A stretch of 64,000 bases of DNA from Gossypium raimondii (taxonomy: Eukaryota > Streptophyta > Magnoliopsida > Malvales > Malvaceae): positions 16,182,001 through 16,246,000 of the forward strand of contig NC_068569.1 in NCBI RefSeq assembly GCF_025698545.1. The letters are read 5' to 3'. The stretch's first letter is position 1. Each line of letters begins with the position of its first letter. Of this stretch, positions 48,532 to 61,470 are shown piece by piece. Below the pieces are notes generated by a model. That model was not told the DNA's origin and did not search any database. It saw nothing but the letters and a program-made list of their open reading frames with translations. Position numbers and translations under genes: made by a program.

Positions 48532-49921
48532 AAACGGAAAGTAAACACGAATGTTCATAACAAATGCTGAACCTTGGTTTACTTCGGTAATTTGTCGTCA
48601 GTTCATCCTTTGCATTTACCCTCAATTCATCCTTTGCCACAGAACGATTGTACTCAATCTTGCGTTCTACTTGTTTTGAACAATCAATTCAGTTTCATAA
48701 TTTAACAATAATTTTATTTTCAACAATAAATATGAATAAATACATAATACAATTCATCAATTTAATAAATAAATATTAAATTTTAACCATACGAACTTAC
48801 CTGGATTTAATTGTAAGATTTGTAGTAGTTCAGAGACTATTTTGCTAATTTCCCTTTTTCACGATTGTCTCGAGCTCTTGATCTAAAATATAAAATTATC
48901 CCTTTATTAACATATATTTCAGTTCCAATTCACTTCACAATTAATACCCTAAATTTTGAAATTACACAATTACCCTAACTTTTACAATTTTTACAATTTA
49001 GTCCCTCACCAATTAGTCTATCAAATGAACTATTTTTTTCTCAGTTGAAAATTTATCTACATATTCTAAACTATCATATAGCTTTTGATCAACAAAATTT
49101 TAATATCAAACCCTAATACTTAATCTTTTCACTATTTGGTCCTAAAATCAATATATATTGAAATCACTTAATAAAATCATCATATAACAAAATTACAGCT
49201 TTAAATCCATGTTATTTCATAAAAACATCCTTCATTCATCAATTGTAACTTTCAAAATTTCCAATAAAATCAAAAACTAATGTCTTAGCTAGTTGGACTT
49301 AATTGTAAAAGTATTAAAAACACAAAAATTACAAGAAAGAGGAAAGGATTAAACTTAAATGAAGCTAAAATATAAAAATTTAGCTTAAGGAGCTCTCCTA
49401 TGGCTGTTTTTGGCCAGAGATTGATGAAGAAATGTCTAGAAAATCTTTTAATTGCTATTATATTTGTTTAATTTTACAAAATTTCTCATTTTGCCCTTTG
49501 TTCACACTAATTTCATTTTTTTTTCTGCTTATGCCGCCTCAGCCTTCTAATGAGTGTCTAATTGCCTTTTTGGTTCTCCCTTATTTACCATTTAGGCTAT
49601 TTAATCACTATTTCTTTAATTAGCAAGTTTTGCGCCTTTTTTAATTTAGTTCTTTTTAATTAATTAACTACCAAAATATTAAAATTTTCTAACGAAACTT
49701 TAATACTACCTTAATGACACTCCATAAATATTTATAAAAATATTTACGGCTTTGTTTATAAAATCGAGGTCTCGATACCTCGTTTTCTAAATCACTTAAC
49801 TTAATAATTTCTTATAACACACTAATTACTATTTCAAAAATTCTCCTAAAATCACATTTGGCTCGTATGTACTAAATAATAAATTTCACGAGCTTACTCG
49901 TCGGATTTGGTTGTCTTGAAC

Positions 49922-52900
49922 TGTAACACCCCTTACCCGAGACCGTTGCCGGAGTCGAGGACGAGGCATTACCTAACTTAACTTACTAGTTCGGAGCGTA
50001 AAAGTTTGCTTTTAAAATAAAATTAATTCACTCACGTTCATTCAATATCCCCCTAAAAAGGAATCTCGAGGCCCTAAATCATGCAATAGAAACAGTTCAA
50101 GTCCAAACCGGGAACATTAATAATTTTTCAAATACTAAAAGAAATTAAAACAATTCATTTCATTATTCACAATAAAACTATCCACCTGCGCACCAGTCAC
50201 TAATTTAATTATAACTCAAGTTACGAAACTCGAAATTTAGATTCGTAAATTTTTCCTGAAACTAGACTCATATATCTTCTTACCATAAAATTTTCAGATT
50301 TTTGGTTTAGCCAATTAGTTCAGTTTATTCTTTAAAGTCTCCCCTATTTCACTATTCGACAACTCTGAACCCTCTTCACTAAAAATTAATTATCTCATTA
50401 TACAAAATTTGGATAACATTCTCATTTGTTTTATTGAAAATAGACTCACTAAGGAATCTATACATATAAATTATAACTCCCAATTCTTTCTGTACAATTT
50501 TAATTATTTTATAAAGTCAGAATAGGAGATTTCAAAACTATTTTGACCCTGTCTCACTAAAATTAAAATATCTAAAATATACAACTCTTTTGCTTACTCT
50601 ATCTCTTTCTTGTGAAAATAGACTCATTCATCTTTAATTTCATATCTCACTCAACTTCTAATTCAAATTCTACCATTTTAGTGACTTTTCAAAGTCATAT
50701 CAATGTTGCTGTCCAAAAACTGTTCCATTGTAAATTTTTACTCTTTTATAATTTCTTTGCATTAACTATCATTTAAGCATACACAATACCAAAACACGTT
50801 CTTAAATAGCCAATTCAATAGTTAGTCATTATTGAATATTTACTTGCTACTTCTTAGCCATATCATAAGAATACACACAAACTGACCAACTCCCTATACA
50901 TGCCATAAAAATCAAAAAGTTGTTTAACAAAATCTACCGGAGTAAATATGGATAGTGTGATCGTTGATGTAGATCCGATCCTGCGAATATATATATATAT
51001 ATATATATAAGTCAATCTACAAGAAACAATAAACACACACAAGTAAGCTTACAGAAAGCTTAGTAAGTTCATAGGCTCGTAATAAAATCTTACCAAAATT
51101 TCACTAACAATATTAATAAACAAATAAAAATTCAACATTTCCTGTCAACCACAATCTCAAACAATGAATTTACTCAATCGAACTTAATATCATATGTCAA
51201 CTTATATTCCAACATTTAGGTTCAATTGCATTTTTAAATACTTTTCAAATTAAGGATCGTCTTACGGATTTGAGTACATCGTTTGCCCGGTGCCACGATT
51301 TGCTTGAATCTATTACAATGCTATAACTCAGTATGGTTTCCTTCACTGAAACAACATACCTACTTTTCACAACTCAGTATAGTTTTCTTCACTGAAACAA
51401 CATACCTACTTTTCACAACTCAGTATAGTTTTCTTCACTGAAACACCATACCTACTTTTCACAACTCAGTATGATTTTCTTCACTGAAACACCATACCTA
51501 CTTTTCACAACTCAGTATGGTTTTCTTCACTGAAACACCATACCTACTATTCACAATTTGCCATGGATTCACCATGGACTTATTCGTCAATTCAATGCTG
51601 ATTACTAAACGTATGTACTCAATCCTGCGTATCCCTTAATTTGAACTAACAATCTCATTTTTTTCTCATTTTTGCAATAATCATAATTCAGCAACATATA
51701 CAAATTGATACAATACATCATTCCCACATTAATAATTAATCATAAAAATTCAGCCGTATGAACTTACCTAGGCCAACTTGTAGGAGTTGTAAAAGTTCTG
51801 AGACTAGTTTGATACTTTCTTTTTTCTGCGTTTATCTTCGGATTCCCGATTTATAATATAAAATTTTCCATTCATTAGCATCTAATTCAGTACTAATTCA
51901 TTTCACAATTTATGCCCTTCAATTTTCAAAATTACACTTTTACCCCAAAAATTTATAATTTTTACAATTTAGTCCCTACTCAATTAACGCTTTAATTGAA
52001 TAAATTTTTCCTCAAATAACACTTTATCTAATCATTTAGACTAATAAACAAACTTTGATATTTATAATTTCAGTACAAAACCCCAATTCCTAACTTTTTC
52101 ACAATTAGGTCCTAAAAATCATTTTCTACTAAAATCACTTAATAAAATCATAATATAATGAAATTAAAACTTAAAATATATAATAATTCATCATAAAATT
52201 CCAGAAATTATTCATGGTAACTTACAAAATCACCCATGGAATCAAAAACTAATGAATTCAACAGTTGGACCTAATTGTAAAATTCACAAAACATAAAAAT
52301 TTCAAAGAAAAAGCAAGAATTGAACTCACATGATATAAAAATATGAGAAAAAAGCTTGTTTCAGACCTCCTATGGTGTTTTTGCTGATAAATTATGAAGA
52401 AATCTCTAGATTTTTCACTTTTATCTTTGTTTTATATATTTAATTTGTGAAGTTTTCAATTTTGCCATTGTTTCTCCTTACTTTCTTGCTGATTTTTTTA
52501 CCCAACCGTCCAGCCCATATACTTTAGGCCTAATTGCATTTTAAATCCCTCCTTATTAGTCACTTAAGTTATTTAATCACAATTTAACAAATTTTGTACT
52601 AATTTCAATTTAGTCCTTTTAATTAATTGACTATCCAAACGTTAAAATTTTCTAACGAAAATTTTAAACTAACTCAATGACACTCCATAAATATTTATAA
52701 AAATATTTATGGCTCGGCTTATGAATTTTAGGTCTCAAAACCTTGTTTTAGACCCAATTTACCTATTAAATTCTTTTTAAATCGCAAAATTCACTAAATC
52801 ACAAAATTTACTAATTCAAAAATTCTTATAAATTCACACTTGACCCATAATTATTAATTTATTAAATTTTAAGACTCACTGGTCAGATTTAGTGATCTCG

Positions 52901-52940
52901 AATCACTGTTTCCGACACCACTGAAAATTAGGCTGTTACA
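49922..52940 (-). mobile_element. Inner solo LTR nested in the outer LTR (3,019 bp, TSD TGAAC)
   Basis: It starts TGTAACACCCCTTACCCGAG and ends GGCTGTTACA, with 5-bp repeats TGAAC at 49917-49921 and 52941-52945. It therefore inserted after the outer LTR. It contains an (AT)n run near 50985-51009 and a 46-bp tandem repeat at about 51325-51555. Only LTR sequence is present. Confidence 0.88.
51325..51555. repeat. 46-bp tandem repeat, about five copies, each with a dyad
   Basis: Units begin near AACTCAGTATGG and continue through TTCTTCACTGAAAC to CATACCTACTTTTCAC. In each unit GTATRG and its partner CATAC can pair around TTTTCTTCACTGAAA. One copy (at the right) pairs perfectly as GTATGG/CCATAC; others have one mismatch. 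Confidence 0.8.
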
Positions 52941-53114
52941 TGAACCACTATTTCCGACGCCACTGAAAATTGGGCTGTTACATTTACTTAATACTACCTC
53001 TAACCCAAATAGGATTAGTCTCAGACCGTAAAATAGATGAGGACATGAAATTTTAAAAGACTAATGCATTTACAATTTTTTTTTGAAAGTTTGCAAGCAC
53101 GATACAAATATATG

Positions 53115-55880
53115 TTAGAATAACCACCAAGTATAAAATCAAACTATTATAACACAAAACATAACTCGAAAAAAAACCAAATTATTACAACACGAGTAAA
53201 CTACGAACTGACTAGCCGGATTAAAATCCACACATGGCAATAGCTTATAGTCTAACTTGAAACCCACACATTTAATTGTACATGAGAGGTCTTGAATCTA
53301 GATACTCGAATTTAAGTCCTCCGCTTTTGAAAATTATGCCAAAAACCTCATGGACAATACATTTACGAATTAATGTTATGTTTGGTTACTAGTGTATAAC
53401 ACGAGAAAAAGCTTATTTAATCCGCATGCGTTAAAGTAGTTAAACATAAAACAAAGAATAATTTAAGCTTGAAATTGAAAGTATGAGTAAAACCCTTATA
53501 AAAATAAAACCTCTTCAAAATAAGCAAAATTTTTTTTACCTCTTGCCAAATATAAGTCATAAAAATAGCAAAATATTACTGATTAAAACATGAAGAAAAA
53601 TAATACTCTTACACAAACGCAACACAGATGAAGTGAATGAGAAAATATCGAATATAATGATTTTATTTATTTTTCACAAATAATCTTTAATAAATGCATC
53701 TATTTTTTTAAAAAATATTATTCTTAACTTCGATCTTTAATTAATTATACTTGAAGACATATTCCAACAATGTGGATACAAATTAAATTATGTAATCAAC
53801 AATAAATGTACTTTTATAAGAGCAATAAAATGTTTTTTTTTAAGTTACGCATATAGCTACTATAGTTTTAAAAATTATAATTATAATAAAAGATTATAAA
53901 GTAAAAATAAATTGAAAATCGAAAATCTTTCAATCTAATCAAAAGAAAATAGGAAAAACCACAAGATAAATTAAAATTAAAATAAATATAGAGAAAGTCT
54001 GTACAACTTAAATAATAAATATGGATAAATGATTTTTAATAAATTAATATTAGCAAGAGAGGTGAAAACGGGATGAGTCAATATGATTGGTTAGCCATTC
54101 ACAGCTGATGTATGCGCTTACGTCACTCACACCTACGTAACTTCCTCGGCATCCCCTTGACTTTCATGCTTTGCAATTTCCTCCACTCCCTTTTTCACAT
54201 TTTGTCTTGAATCCCCTCAAAGCTTCGATTGACTTAGAATTCAAATTTTGGTAAGTAAGAATGAGAGCAACATTATATGAATTTCTACTTTTCAAATGAA
54301 TAATGAAACATTGAATGCCAATCAACCTGATAGGTGCATTCTGATAAAAGCAGAATCCACTTTTCTTACATTAAACTAACACAAGAAAAATGAGATCATC
54401 ATACTAATATCCCTTGTTCAGGGCTGTTCAACTCCTTTCAGCTTACGTTGCTGCATCCTAGTGTACATTTGGGGGGTAAAAGTTGAAATCTCAAAATTAC
54501 GTGGTTCTGAAAAAATGGGGACCTCTAGTTTTCCCAAGTTTCGAGGGAATCCATCCTTTTTCTGGAGTAGCCTCAAATTTTTGGAAGCGTTTACCCAGCT
54601 GCTGCTGTTGTGAAATAGGGCAACACAAATTTCCATTGAAGAAGGGTCATCATTTCATTGGTCTTCTCACTTCTTACCCAAATATTGGTCAAACTGAAAT
54701 TAGCAATCAAAAGACAACCCCAGTGTTAAAATACCCTCCATTTTGCACAAATCCCAAAACCAACCTCAAAGGAAACTCAATTTTTAATAAATAACGAAAT
54801 TTAAAGAAAATATATATTTTTTAAGTTTTACAAATACAAATTCTAGTAATTAAAGTATCAAACTATTACAAACCGACTGTTTGAGTAATCACCAAGTAAA
54901 ATCAAACTATCACAACATAAATGGACTAATGACCGATATAATCTAAACTAAAGCCAACAAATTGAAACTTTTCGCATACAATGAAACTCAGAGACCTATG
55001 CATATAATTACATACGACAATGTGGTGCATGGTGAAAAAATGATTAAAAATATTTTAAATTAAATGCTTATCCCTACTAATATTAATTTTTTAATGAATT
55101 AGATATCGCGAGTTAACTAAATACCAACCTAATTGGACAATGGCAAAATACTATTACTTTACAAAGTAAATTATGTTATTTCAATGGTGTTTTGAAATTT
55201 TATATAAATTTCATATAGAAGAATAGAAATATAAATACACACGATATGATTTGAAGTCAAATATCTATTCAATCGAAAACTCATTTATTAATTGTATCAG
55301 TCTTTTATAAATATCTTTATTATATAATTCTTTTTTCACCAATATCGTGGATGTACTATAATATTGTAATATTTAAATAATATTTTATTTACTACTTCTA
55401 AGTGATTGGATTTATTTTAAAGATTAAATTTGAAAATTGTGTTAATTAAAAATTGAACACAAGTATTTTGTGGTTCACTATGGTTTAGTTGGATGCTTAT
55501 TTTATTTTTACATAATTATGCCATGGTAAATATTTTTAAGTAAATTATATAAATATTTTAAGTTGTATTTTAGTATAAATATTTTATTTTTCAATATGTA
55601 CTTGCTCTTTTAAAAAAAATTGTTGCCATTTTCATGATATAATTGATGGTTTATGAACTGGTGGGATCAATTTTATTAAATTTTTTATAGTATAAATATA
55701 ATGGAGGTAAAATTCATAATTTACTAAAAATTGTCAGAGTTCAAAAAATAATATTTCAAAAATAAAATTTGATTAACTTTAAATTTTCGTATTTTTATTG
55801 AGTTGGATTTTTTTCTAAATGGCAAAATTCGTAAATATGGAAGCAAACAAGTCCACTAGTTGAGTGCATAAAAATAATCG
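53115..55880. other. Intergenic, AT-rich
   Basis: No gene was supported. A segment at 53110-53340 and another at 54850-55020 share words such as AATCACCAAGTAAAATCAAACTAT and likely represent one repeat family. The GC-richer patch 54060-54800 has an unrecognised 103-codon plus-strand frame (54483-54794). Confidence 0.4.
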
Positions 55881-55888
55881 CCGTCTCT

Positions 55889-55896
55889 TATAAAAG
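55889..55896 (+). promoter_or_regulatory. Possible TATA box of the signal peptidase gene
   Basis: TATAAAAG lies about 360 bp upstream of the main ATG, where the sequence turns from AT-rich to GC-rich leader. Confidence 0.5.
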
Positions 55897-56153
55897 CCGT
55901 CTGGTGTAGACGCTATTTAACTTTTGCCTCCCCAAAAATCGCAAACCCCGTCCCTCTCCAGCTGAGCCTGGTTCCCTCTTCTTGGAAGAGCCGACGAAGC
56001 TCAGGTTTCCCACAATCTCCACCGTCCTTTCCCTGAAATAAACCCCACCTCGCTCCACAATTTAAAAAATCGCTTCCTTTTCTCTTCCACTGACCTAGCC
56101 CAACTCTCCAATTCCCCGCTCTCGTCTCTCCTTCACTGATCACCTACTCCAAA

Positions 56154-56174
56154 ATGGTTTTCATTTGCTGTTAG
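56154..56174 (+). promoter_or_regulatory. Upstream ORF in the leader of the signal peptidase gene
   Basis: ATG at 56154 opens a 6-codon frame (MVFICC) ending in TAG at 56172-56174, about 78 bp before the main ATG at 56252. The context AAAATGG is favourable for initiation, so it could reduce translation of the main frame. Conservation is unknown, and the transcription start has not been shown to lie upstream of it. Confidence 0.5.
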
Positions 56175-56251
56175 TGTTTTTAAGATCAACCCTTTTCGTT
56201 TCCGGACCCAGTCTGTTCCCTATCTTAATTTACTTTTTCCAAATCCTAAAT

Positions 56252-57982
56252 ATGGCTATCCGTGTCACCTTCACTTACTCCGGCTACGTTGCCCAGAACC
56301 TTGCCTCCACCGCCGGCTTCCGTCTCGGCTCATGCTCCTCTCGCTCCGCCCATGAATGCTGGCTCCGTTCCCGTTTCCTTTCCCCAAACAAAAAGGCCGA
56401 CATCGACTCTTCCCCTCCCCGTACCTACCATTCCGCTGCCGATCTGCGCCACCCTCGGTCGGGCATGTACTCTACCCTGGCCGCCGAGATCCTCAATGAC
56501 GGTTGCAAGAATCCAATTATTGTGGGTTTGATCTCTCTGATAAAGTCAACGACATATGGTTCTTGTTCCCCGGTCACCACCATGGGAATTGCGTCTTTTA
56601 AAGCCACTTCGATTATCCCTTTCTTGCAGGGATCGAAGTGGCTTCCGTGCAATGAACCGACTCCTGGCGGACTGGAGAGTATTGAGGTGGATAGAGGAGG
56701 AACAACAAGCAATGATGGCCGAAATTTGAGCTTGGAGTTGGATCCCAAAGCGCTTGCTAAAAGCAGTTGGATTTCGAGGGTGTTAAACGTTTGCTCCGAA
56801 GATGCCAAGGCTGCTTTTACCGTTTTAACTGTTAATTTACTGTTCCGGTCGTTTATGGCCGAGCCAAGGTCAATTCCGTCGGCTTCTATGTACCCTACTT
56901 TGGGTGTTGGCGACCGCATTTTGGCTGAGAAGGTAAAAGTTTTTGATTACTGAAACACCCACCTTAATAGACAGTGAAATTTCTGATGTTTTGTTTAATT
57001 TGTTTCGTTTATTCTGATATCAACAGGTTTCATATTTCTTTAGAGAGCCTGAAGTTTCCGATATTGTTATATTCAGGGCACCTCCTATCTTGCAGGTAGG
57101 TCTTGAATTGCTTTTCGTTAAGCTCTAATTTCATTGCTTAATCATTTGCATCAATTTATAGCTGTTGATTTTATTTCAATACGCAGGAATATGGATACAG
57201 TTCAAATGATGTTTTCATTAAAAGGATAGTTGCTAAGGCTGGGGATTGTGTTGAAGTAAGCTCTTAAGATTGTGTAATTCATTTTCACATTTTCTTTGTT
57301 TCTTTAACTTTATCCCGATCTTTCTATAAAATGTATAATGATAACTGTTGCTGACATTCCATATTGAATTTGTGGTAGGCTCGTGATGGCAAATTGTTTA
57401 TAAACGGCGTTGCACAAGATGAAGATTTTGTTCTAGAGCCATTAGCTTACAAAATGGATCCAATGGTTAGTGTCTTATAAATTTACACTGTCCTTGTTTA
57501 TTTATTTTGTTTCTCTGGTTCTTCATCATGCTTTATTACATGGTCACTGGATCAATCACAGTGGTTAACAGAGTTCATCATTTATTTTGGATGATTTTAC
57601 AGGTTGTGCCTGAAGGTTATGTTTTCGTGTTGGGGGATAATCGCAACAACAGTTTTGATTCCCATTACTGGTAATTCAAAATTTTCAACATTATACTAAT
57701 GGCTATTTGGTTTTTAGAATGCATTGGAAAAGCCATGAAAGCAAAAGATGCAACACGGTTCTTCAACCTAACAAAAAGAATGTATGCATGGTGTGCCTTG
57801 TTGTTTTAGGACTGTAAGCTCCTATAACTGGCATCTTATTTCCAATTATCTTGTTTTTCAGGGGTCCACTTCCCATCGAAAACATTGTGGGTAGATCTGT
57901 ATTTCGCTATTGGCCTCCATCCAAAGTTTCAGCCACTATATATGACTCGAATGTGGGGAAGAATGCTGTAGCAGTTTCTTGA
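56252..57982 (+). CDS. TPP1: Thylakoidal processing peptidase, chloroplast type I signal peptidase
   Basis: Six exons: 56252-56932, 57027-57095, 57187-57255, 57379-57465, 57603-57670 and 57862-57982, total 1,095 nt (364 residues), in phase with GT-AG borders. The enzyme removes thylakoid-transfer signals from lumenal proteins. The start [20 protein letters not shown] gives a Ser/Ala-rich chloroplast transit region. The catalytic domain begins after a membrane segment ([13 protein letters not shown]). The nucleophile is S212 in [11 protein letters not shown], the general base K262 in [12 protein letters not shown], and the [14 protein letters not shown] box closes the family signature. No lesions were seen. 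In-frame TTG/CTG codons upstream of 56252 are not the start. Confidence 0.95.
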
Positions 57983-58625
57983 CACCTGAAATAACTTGAA
58001 AGACTTTATGTGAGTCTGAGCTGCAGCGAATTCGCACCTGGATTTATTGCCATCGTGCATGTTTTATTATGGATAATCCATTCATCATATTCGTTGTTTT
58101 TGTAAATTTATTGACGGCCAATTGTAGGCCACTCACAATTTTTCCTGTAATTAGAGTGTCAAATTTTCTTTGACAAGGATTTGGGCATCCCTTTTGTACT
58201 GAACTGAATTGAGAATAATCTGAGGTCTTAAGCTGAGTAAAAGCAGAGATAGGAGATTGTTGAAGAAAGGGGTTAGGTGATGGTCAATGTTTGTGCAGGC
58301 TGATTCCCAACTTTGGTGGGCCTGTGAATGTAATGTCAATCCCATATTTGGATTATGAACTTTGTCTTCATTTGTAATAAGGAAAATACCTTTGTCTTGT
58401 TCTTCGTGTGATCAGAGAATATTTTTCTCCACATTTTCCTAACCAAAAGCCGCGTCTTGCGCATGAAATCTTTACATGCACCCTTGGCGGCTTGACCATT
58501 ATATTTTGGAGGAAGAAAAGCCTAAAACTGGATTAAAACGTATTCATTATGATGTATATAGATCTTATTCATGTGATTCACTTATTATTACATCAAAAAT
58601 CTTTAAGCAGCAGCCTCTTGAGACC
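57983..58625. other. Shared 3' region of two convergent genes
   Basis: About 640 bp between the signal peptidase stop and the NPF transporter stop. It should hold both 3' UTRs and polyadenylation signals. No other feature was recognised. Confidence 0.5.
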
Positions 58626-60232
58626 TTAATTAGCAGCAGAACCATGAATAGAAATTTCTTCTTGTTTCATTTCCTCCACGTTCTTGTACTTGTACCAAGA
58701 TGCACACACCAAATAAATGACGAAGTTAACAGCACTTAACCCTGATAATAACCAATAGAAGTAGTTCAACTGGTCTCTGTTGAGGTTGTTTGAAGCCAAC
58801 CAACCCCCGCTGGCCTTGTTCACCACCTCCACCACTACCGAGCTTATAAAATACCCAAATGCTAGTGAAAACCAGGAGAGGGCTGTGCTTGTTCCTTTCA
58901 TTCCTGCTGAGCTCTCCGCATGGTAGAACTCTAGCAGCCCTACCAATGTGAACATATCAGACAACCCAAACACGGCGAATTGGAATCCAAGCCAAAACAC
59001 ACTCATTGGCAGTGGCTCATTAGAATCTACCATGTTGTGCTTAACAGCCACAGATTTACGCTTGCTTTCCATCACTCCAGAAATTGCCATGGAAATGGTT
59101 GAGAGCACCAATCCAACTCCAATCCGCTGAAGATGCCGGATTCCTGTTGGAATTCCTGTTATTCTTCGGGCTAGTGGAACGAAAATGCGTTCATAAATCG
59201 GAATGAAAATGAGGTTGAATCCCAGGGGAATGACAGGAAGGGAGGAAGCAGGGATTTCAAAACCAAAGATACGAGTGTCCAATGTCATGCTTTGTTGTAT
59301 GGAGAATGTTTGGAGTTGAGCCAAACAAGTATTTATGAAAACTGTGCTGAGTACGATGGGAAGCATGCGCAGCAAAATCTTGGTTTCTTCAACTTGGGTC
59401 ACCGTACTAAGCCTCCAGGGTCCTGGAGTCATTGCTGCTGATGCACCCCAAGTGGTCATATCATGAACTGCTGCTCGATCTAAGAATCTGTGTATTTTGT
59501 TAATCTATCCAGGTTAGGGCTAGTTTTTCAACAAATGAAACATGCCAAATTATAAACTGTGTACCTAAACTGATTGGTTCTCTGAAGATTTTCATTTTGT
59601 GTTCCTTTGTCATAAACCTCATAAAGTTCATCTTCCTTTCTTGGTATTGGAAGGTATCGGTTACGGATGGATGCAGCAAGTACCTTCAAACAGCAAAATG
59701 GAGGCCATGATTCACTTGGAAAATAAAATTACTACTATTTATTATGAAAATAAAATTACTACTATTTATTATGATGGAAAATTGGAAATAGACTTACCCG
59801 TAGGATTCGAATTATGGGGCTTCCTTTAAGTGCATTATCCCTATAAAATGGCTTGCCAATGCACACCAACACAATTGCAAACAAGACTGCTATGGTGCAC
59901 ACTCCAAAACCCCAGTCCCAACCTTTTTTAGAACTTATCCACACTACGAAAGTGACCCCAACTATAGATCCACCCGTCAGGCTAAACATGAACCAGTTGA
60001 AGAAGCTTGAAAGTTGCACAGCCTCTTTAGGGTCCTTGCTGTCGAACTGGTCAGCTCCCAGCAGTGGCAAAGCCGCCTTAACCCCACTGGTTCCTAGCGC
60101 TATCAGGTATAGACCTGTGTAAAGAATTGCTGCTTGGCCAGTATTTGCAGCCTCGCATTGTTTTGAAATATCCGTGCAAGGAGTTGGCCTCAGTTGATCG
60201 AAATGTGCTTGTACTGTCAGCAGGGCATATCC
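58626..60232 (-). CDS. NPF (NRT1/PTR) transporter, 5' exons missing from window
   Basis: Three exons on the minus strand: 60232-59798, 59683-59565 and 59487-58626, 1,416 nt (471 residues plus stop), open and in phase. It belongs to the proton-coupled NPF family (nitrate, peptide or hormone transport, MFS fold). Visible landmarks are LYLIALGTSGVKAALPLLGADQFD, SSFFNWFMFSLTGGSIVG, FLDRAAV, the long central loop, and late helices with GLSDMFTLVGLLEFYHAESS. Family members have about 570-600 residues, so about 110-130 N-terminal residues are missing. The first visible exon begins at an acceptor (ATTAAG/GGATATG), so at least one exon lies further upstream. None was found between 60233 and 64000. Resemblance is to the NPF4 group, at moderate confidence. 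Confidence 0.88.
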
Positions 60233-61470
60233 CTTAATATTCGAAAGCGTCAGGTCAAGTTTTGTCAGATAAGATGATTTTAATTATTGAATTATTTATA
60301 TCAAGACGAGTTACTATATATATATATATATATAAAATTCTAAATAAACCATGGCTTTAACTACCAACGTTCCAGAAATTGATTGATCATGTATATATAG
60401 CCATTGTCAAAATGTGCATTTGTTGTGACATGCAATCCTGACCTAATGCTATGTTTGCGTGAGATGTAGCCTGTGGAGCAAGCTGCTCATGGAATGCTCA
60501 TGTTAATTAAAGATAATTTAATCTCTTTTGGGTGTTTTGAAATCATAATCATCTTCTTTTCTGGCACTATATCTTCCATGAAAGCATCATATATACATAG
60601 TAGTGTTTTAAATATATATATATATATGTGTGTGTGATATATATACAGTAAATGAAAGAAAAATTCATCACGTCAATCATCCCACCATTCATAAGTTTTA
60701 TTAATTATATAATTCAAGCAATAAATCTAATTTCCCATAGTAACAAGGATTGACCTCTCTTTTCCTCGAGTTCTAACACGTAAAAAAGTAAATTACATAG
60801 TTGATCACTTAATTTTCATAAAATTTCATTTTGGGCACTAAAATAAAAGTTTATAATATGGGCACTATTGTTTCATATTTTTATCATTTTGGTCATTAAC
60901 GTTACATACTTTTATCATTTTAGTCACCCGCCGCTAATTTGTCATAATATACACTCATTTTAGTCACCAAATTTTTACAATTTTTATTTTGGTCACTCAT
61001 TTTATCTCTTTAATTTCCTTTTTTAAGAACTCGTTTTAGTTTTTTTTTCAATTAAGGAAAAACTTGAGTTTTTATAATGAAAATCTGAGTTAGAAAAACC
61101 ATGTTATCTTTTTATTTCTTTTATTTTTCTTTTTAGAATTAATTTTAGTTTTTCTAAGTAAAAGAAAAGGAAAAACATGACATTTTATAGGAATTACCTA
61201 AGTTTTTATAAGAAAAACTTGAATTTTTACAAAAAAATTAAGTTATCTTTTTCTTTTTCATTTTTAGAATTAATTTTAGTTTTTAAAGTGAGAAGGAAAA
61301 AACTTGGGGTTTTATAGGAAATTAACTGATTTTTATAGGAAAACTTAGATTTTTTCTAGGGTTGTTTGAACTAGATCGGATCGATTAGTTGAATCGAGAA
61401 TCAACTGAGTTATTGGTTTGGAGAAAGGCATCAAACCAACTGACTTAGAAACCAGTTTGGACTAGTTGAA
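60233..61470. other. NPF intron or upstream sequence with repeats
   Basis: AT-rich, with (TA)n runs near 60313-60335 and 60615-60650. Bases 60780-61010 contain generic TTTTGGTCAC/TTTTAGTCAC words found in many plant repeats. No NPF exon was found. Confidence 0.5.
61019..61350. repeat. Diverged tandem repeat, about 110-130 bp, three copies
   Basis: TTTTTAGAATTAATTTTAGTTTTT recurs near 61130 and 61262, and as TTTTTAAGAACTCGTTTTAG near 61021. Each is followed by AAGAAAAACTTGAGTTTTTA-like sequence. Confidence 0.6.

Larger units (their letters stand above)
47154..52982 (-). mobile_element. Outer solo LTR (about 2.8 kb, TSD TTTAC) containing a second LTR
   Basis: It starts TGTAACACC at 47154 and ends GGGCTGTTACA at 52982, with 5-bp repeats TTTAC at 47149-47153 and 52983-52987. 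The inner LTR at 49922-52940 splits it 37 bp from its right end. Removing the inner element leaves about 2,805 bp. The left third carries GGCCGTGTG/CACACGGCC-type repeats, followed by a hairpin array at 48395-48531. It belongs to the same broad group as the LTRs at 13094, 28254 and 49922. No retrotransposon genes are present. Confidence 0.87.

Noticed and set aside
56165..56251. Longer N-terminus for the thylakoidal peptidase
   Set aside because: The extension begins at a TTG, not an ATG; the ATG at 56252 gives the start expected for the family.
56425..56919. 164-codon minus-strand ORF
   Set aside because: It is antisense to exon 1 of the thylakoidal peptidase and has no domain.
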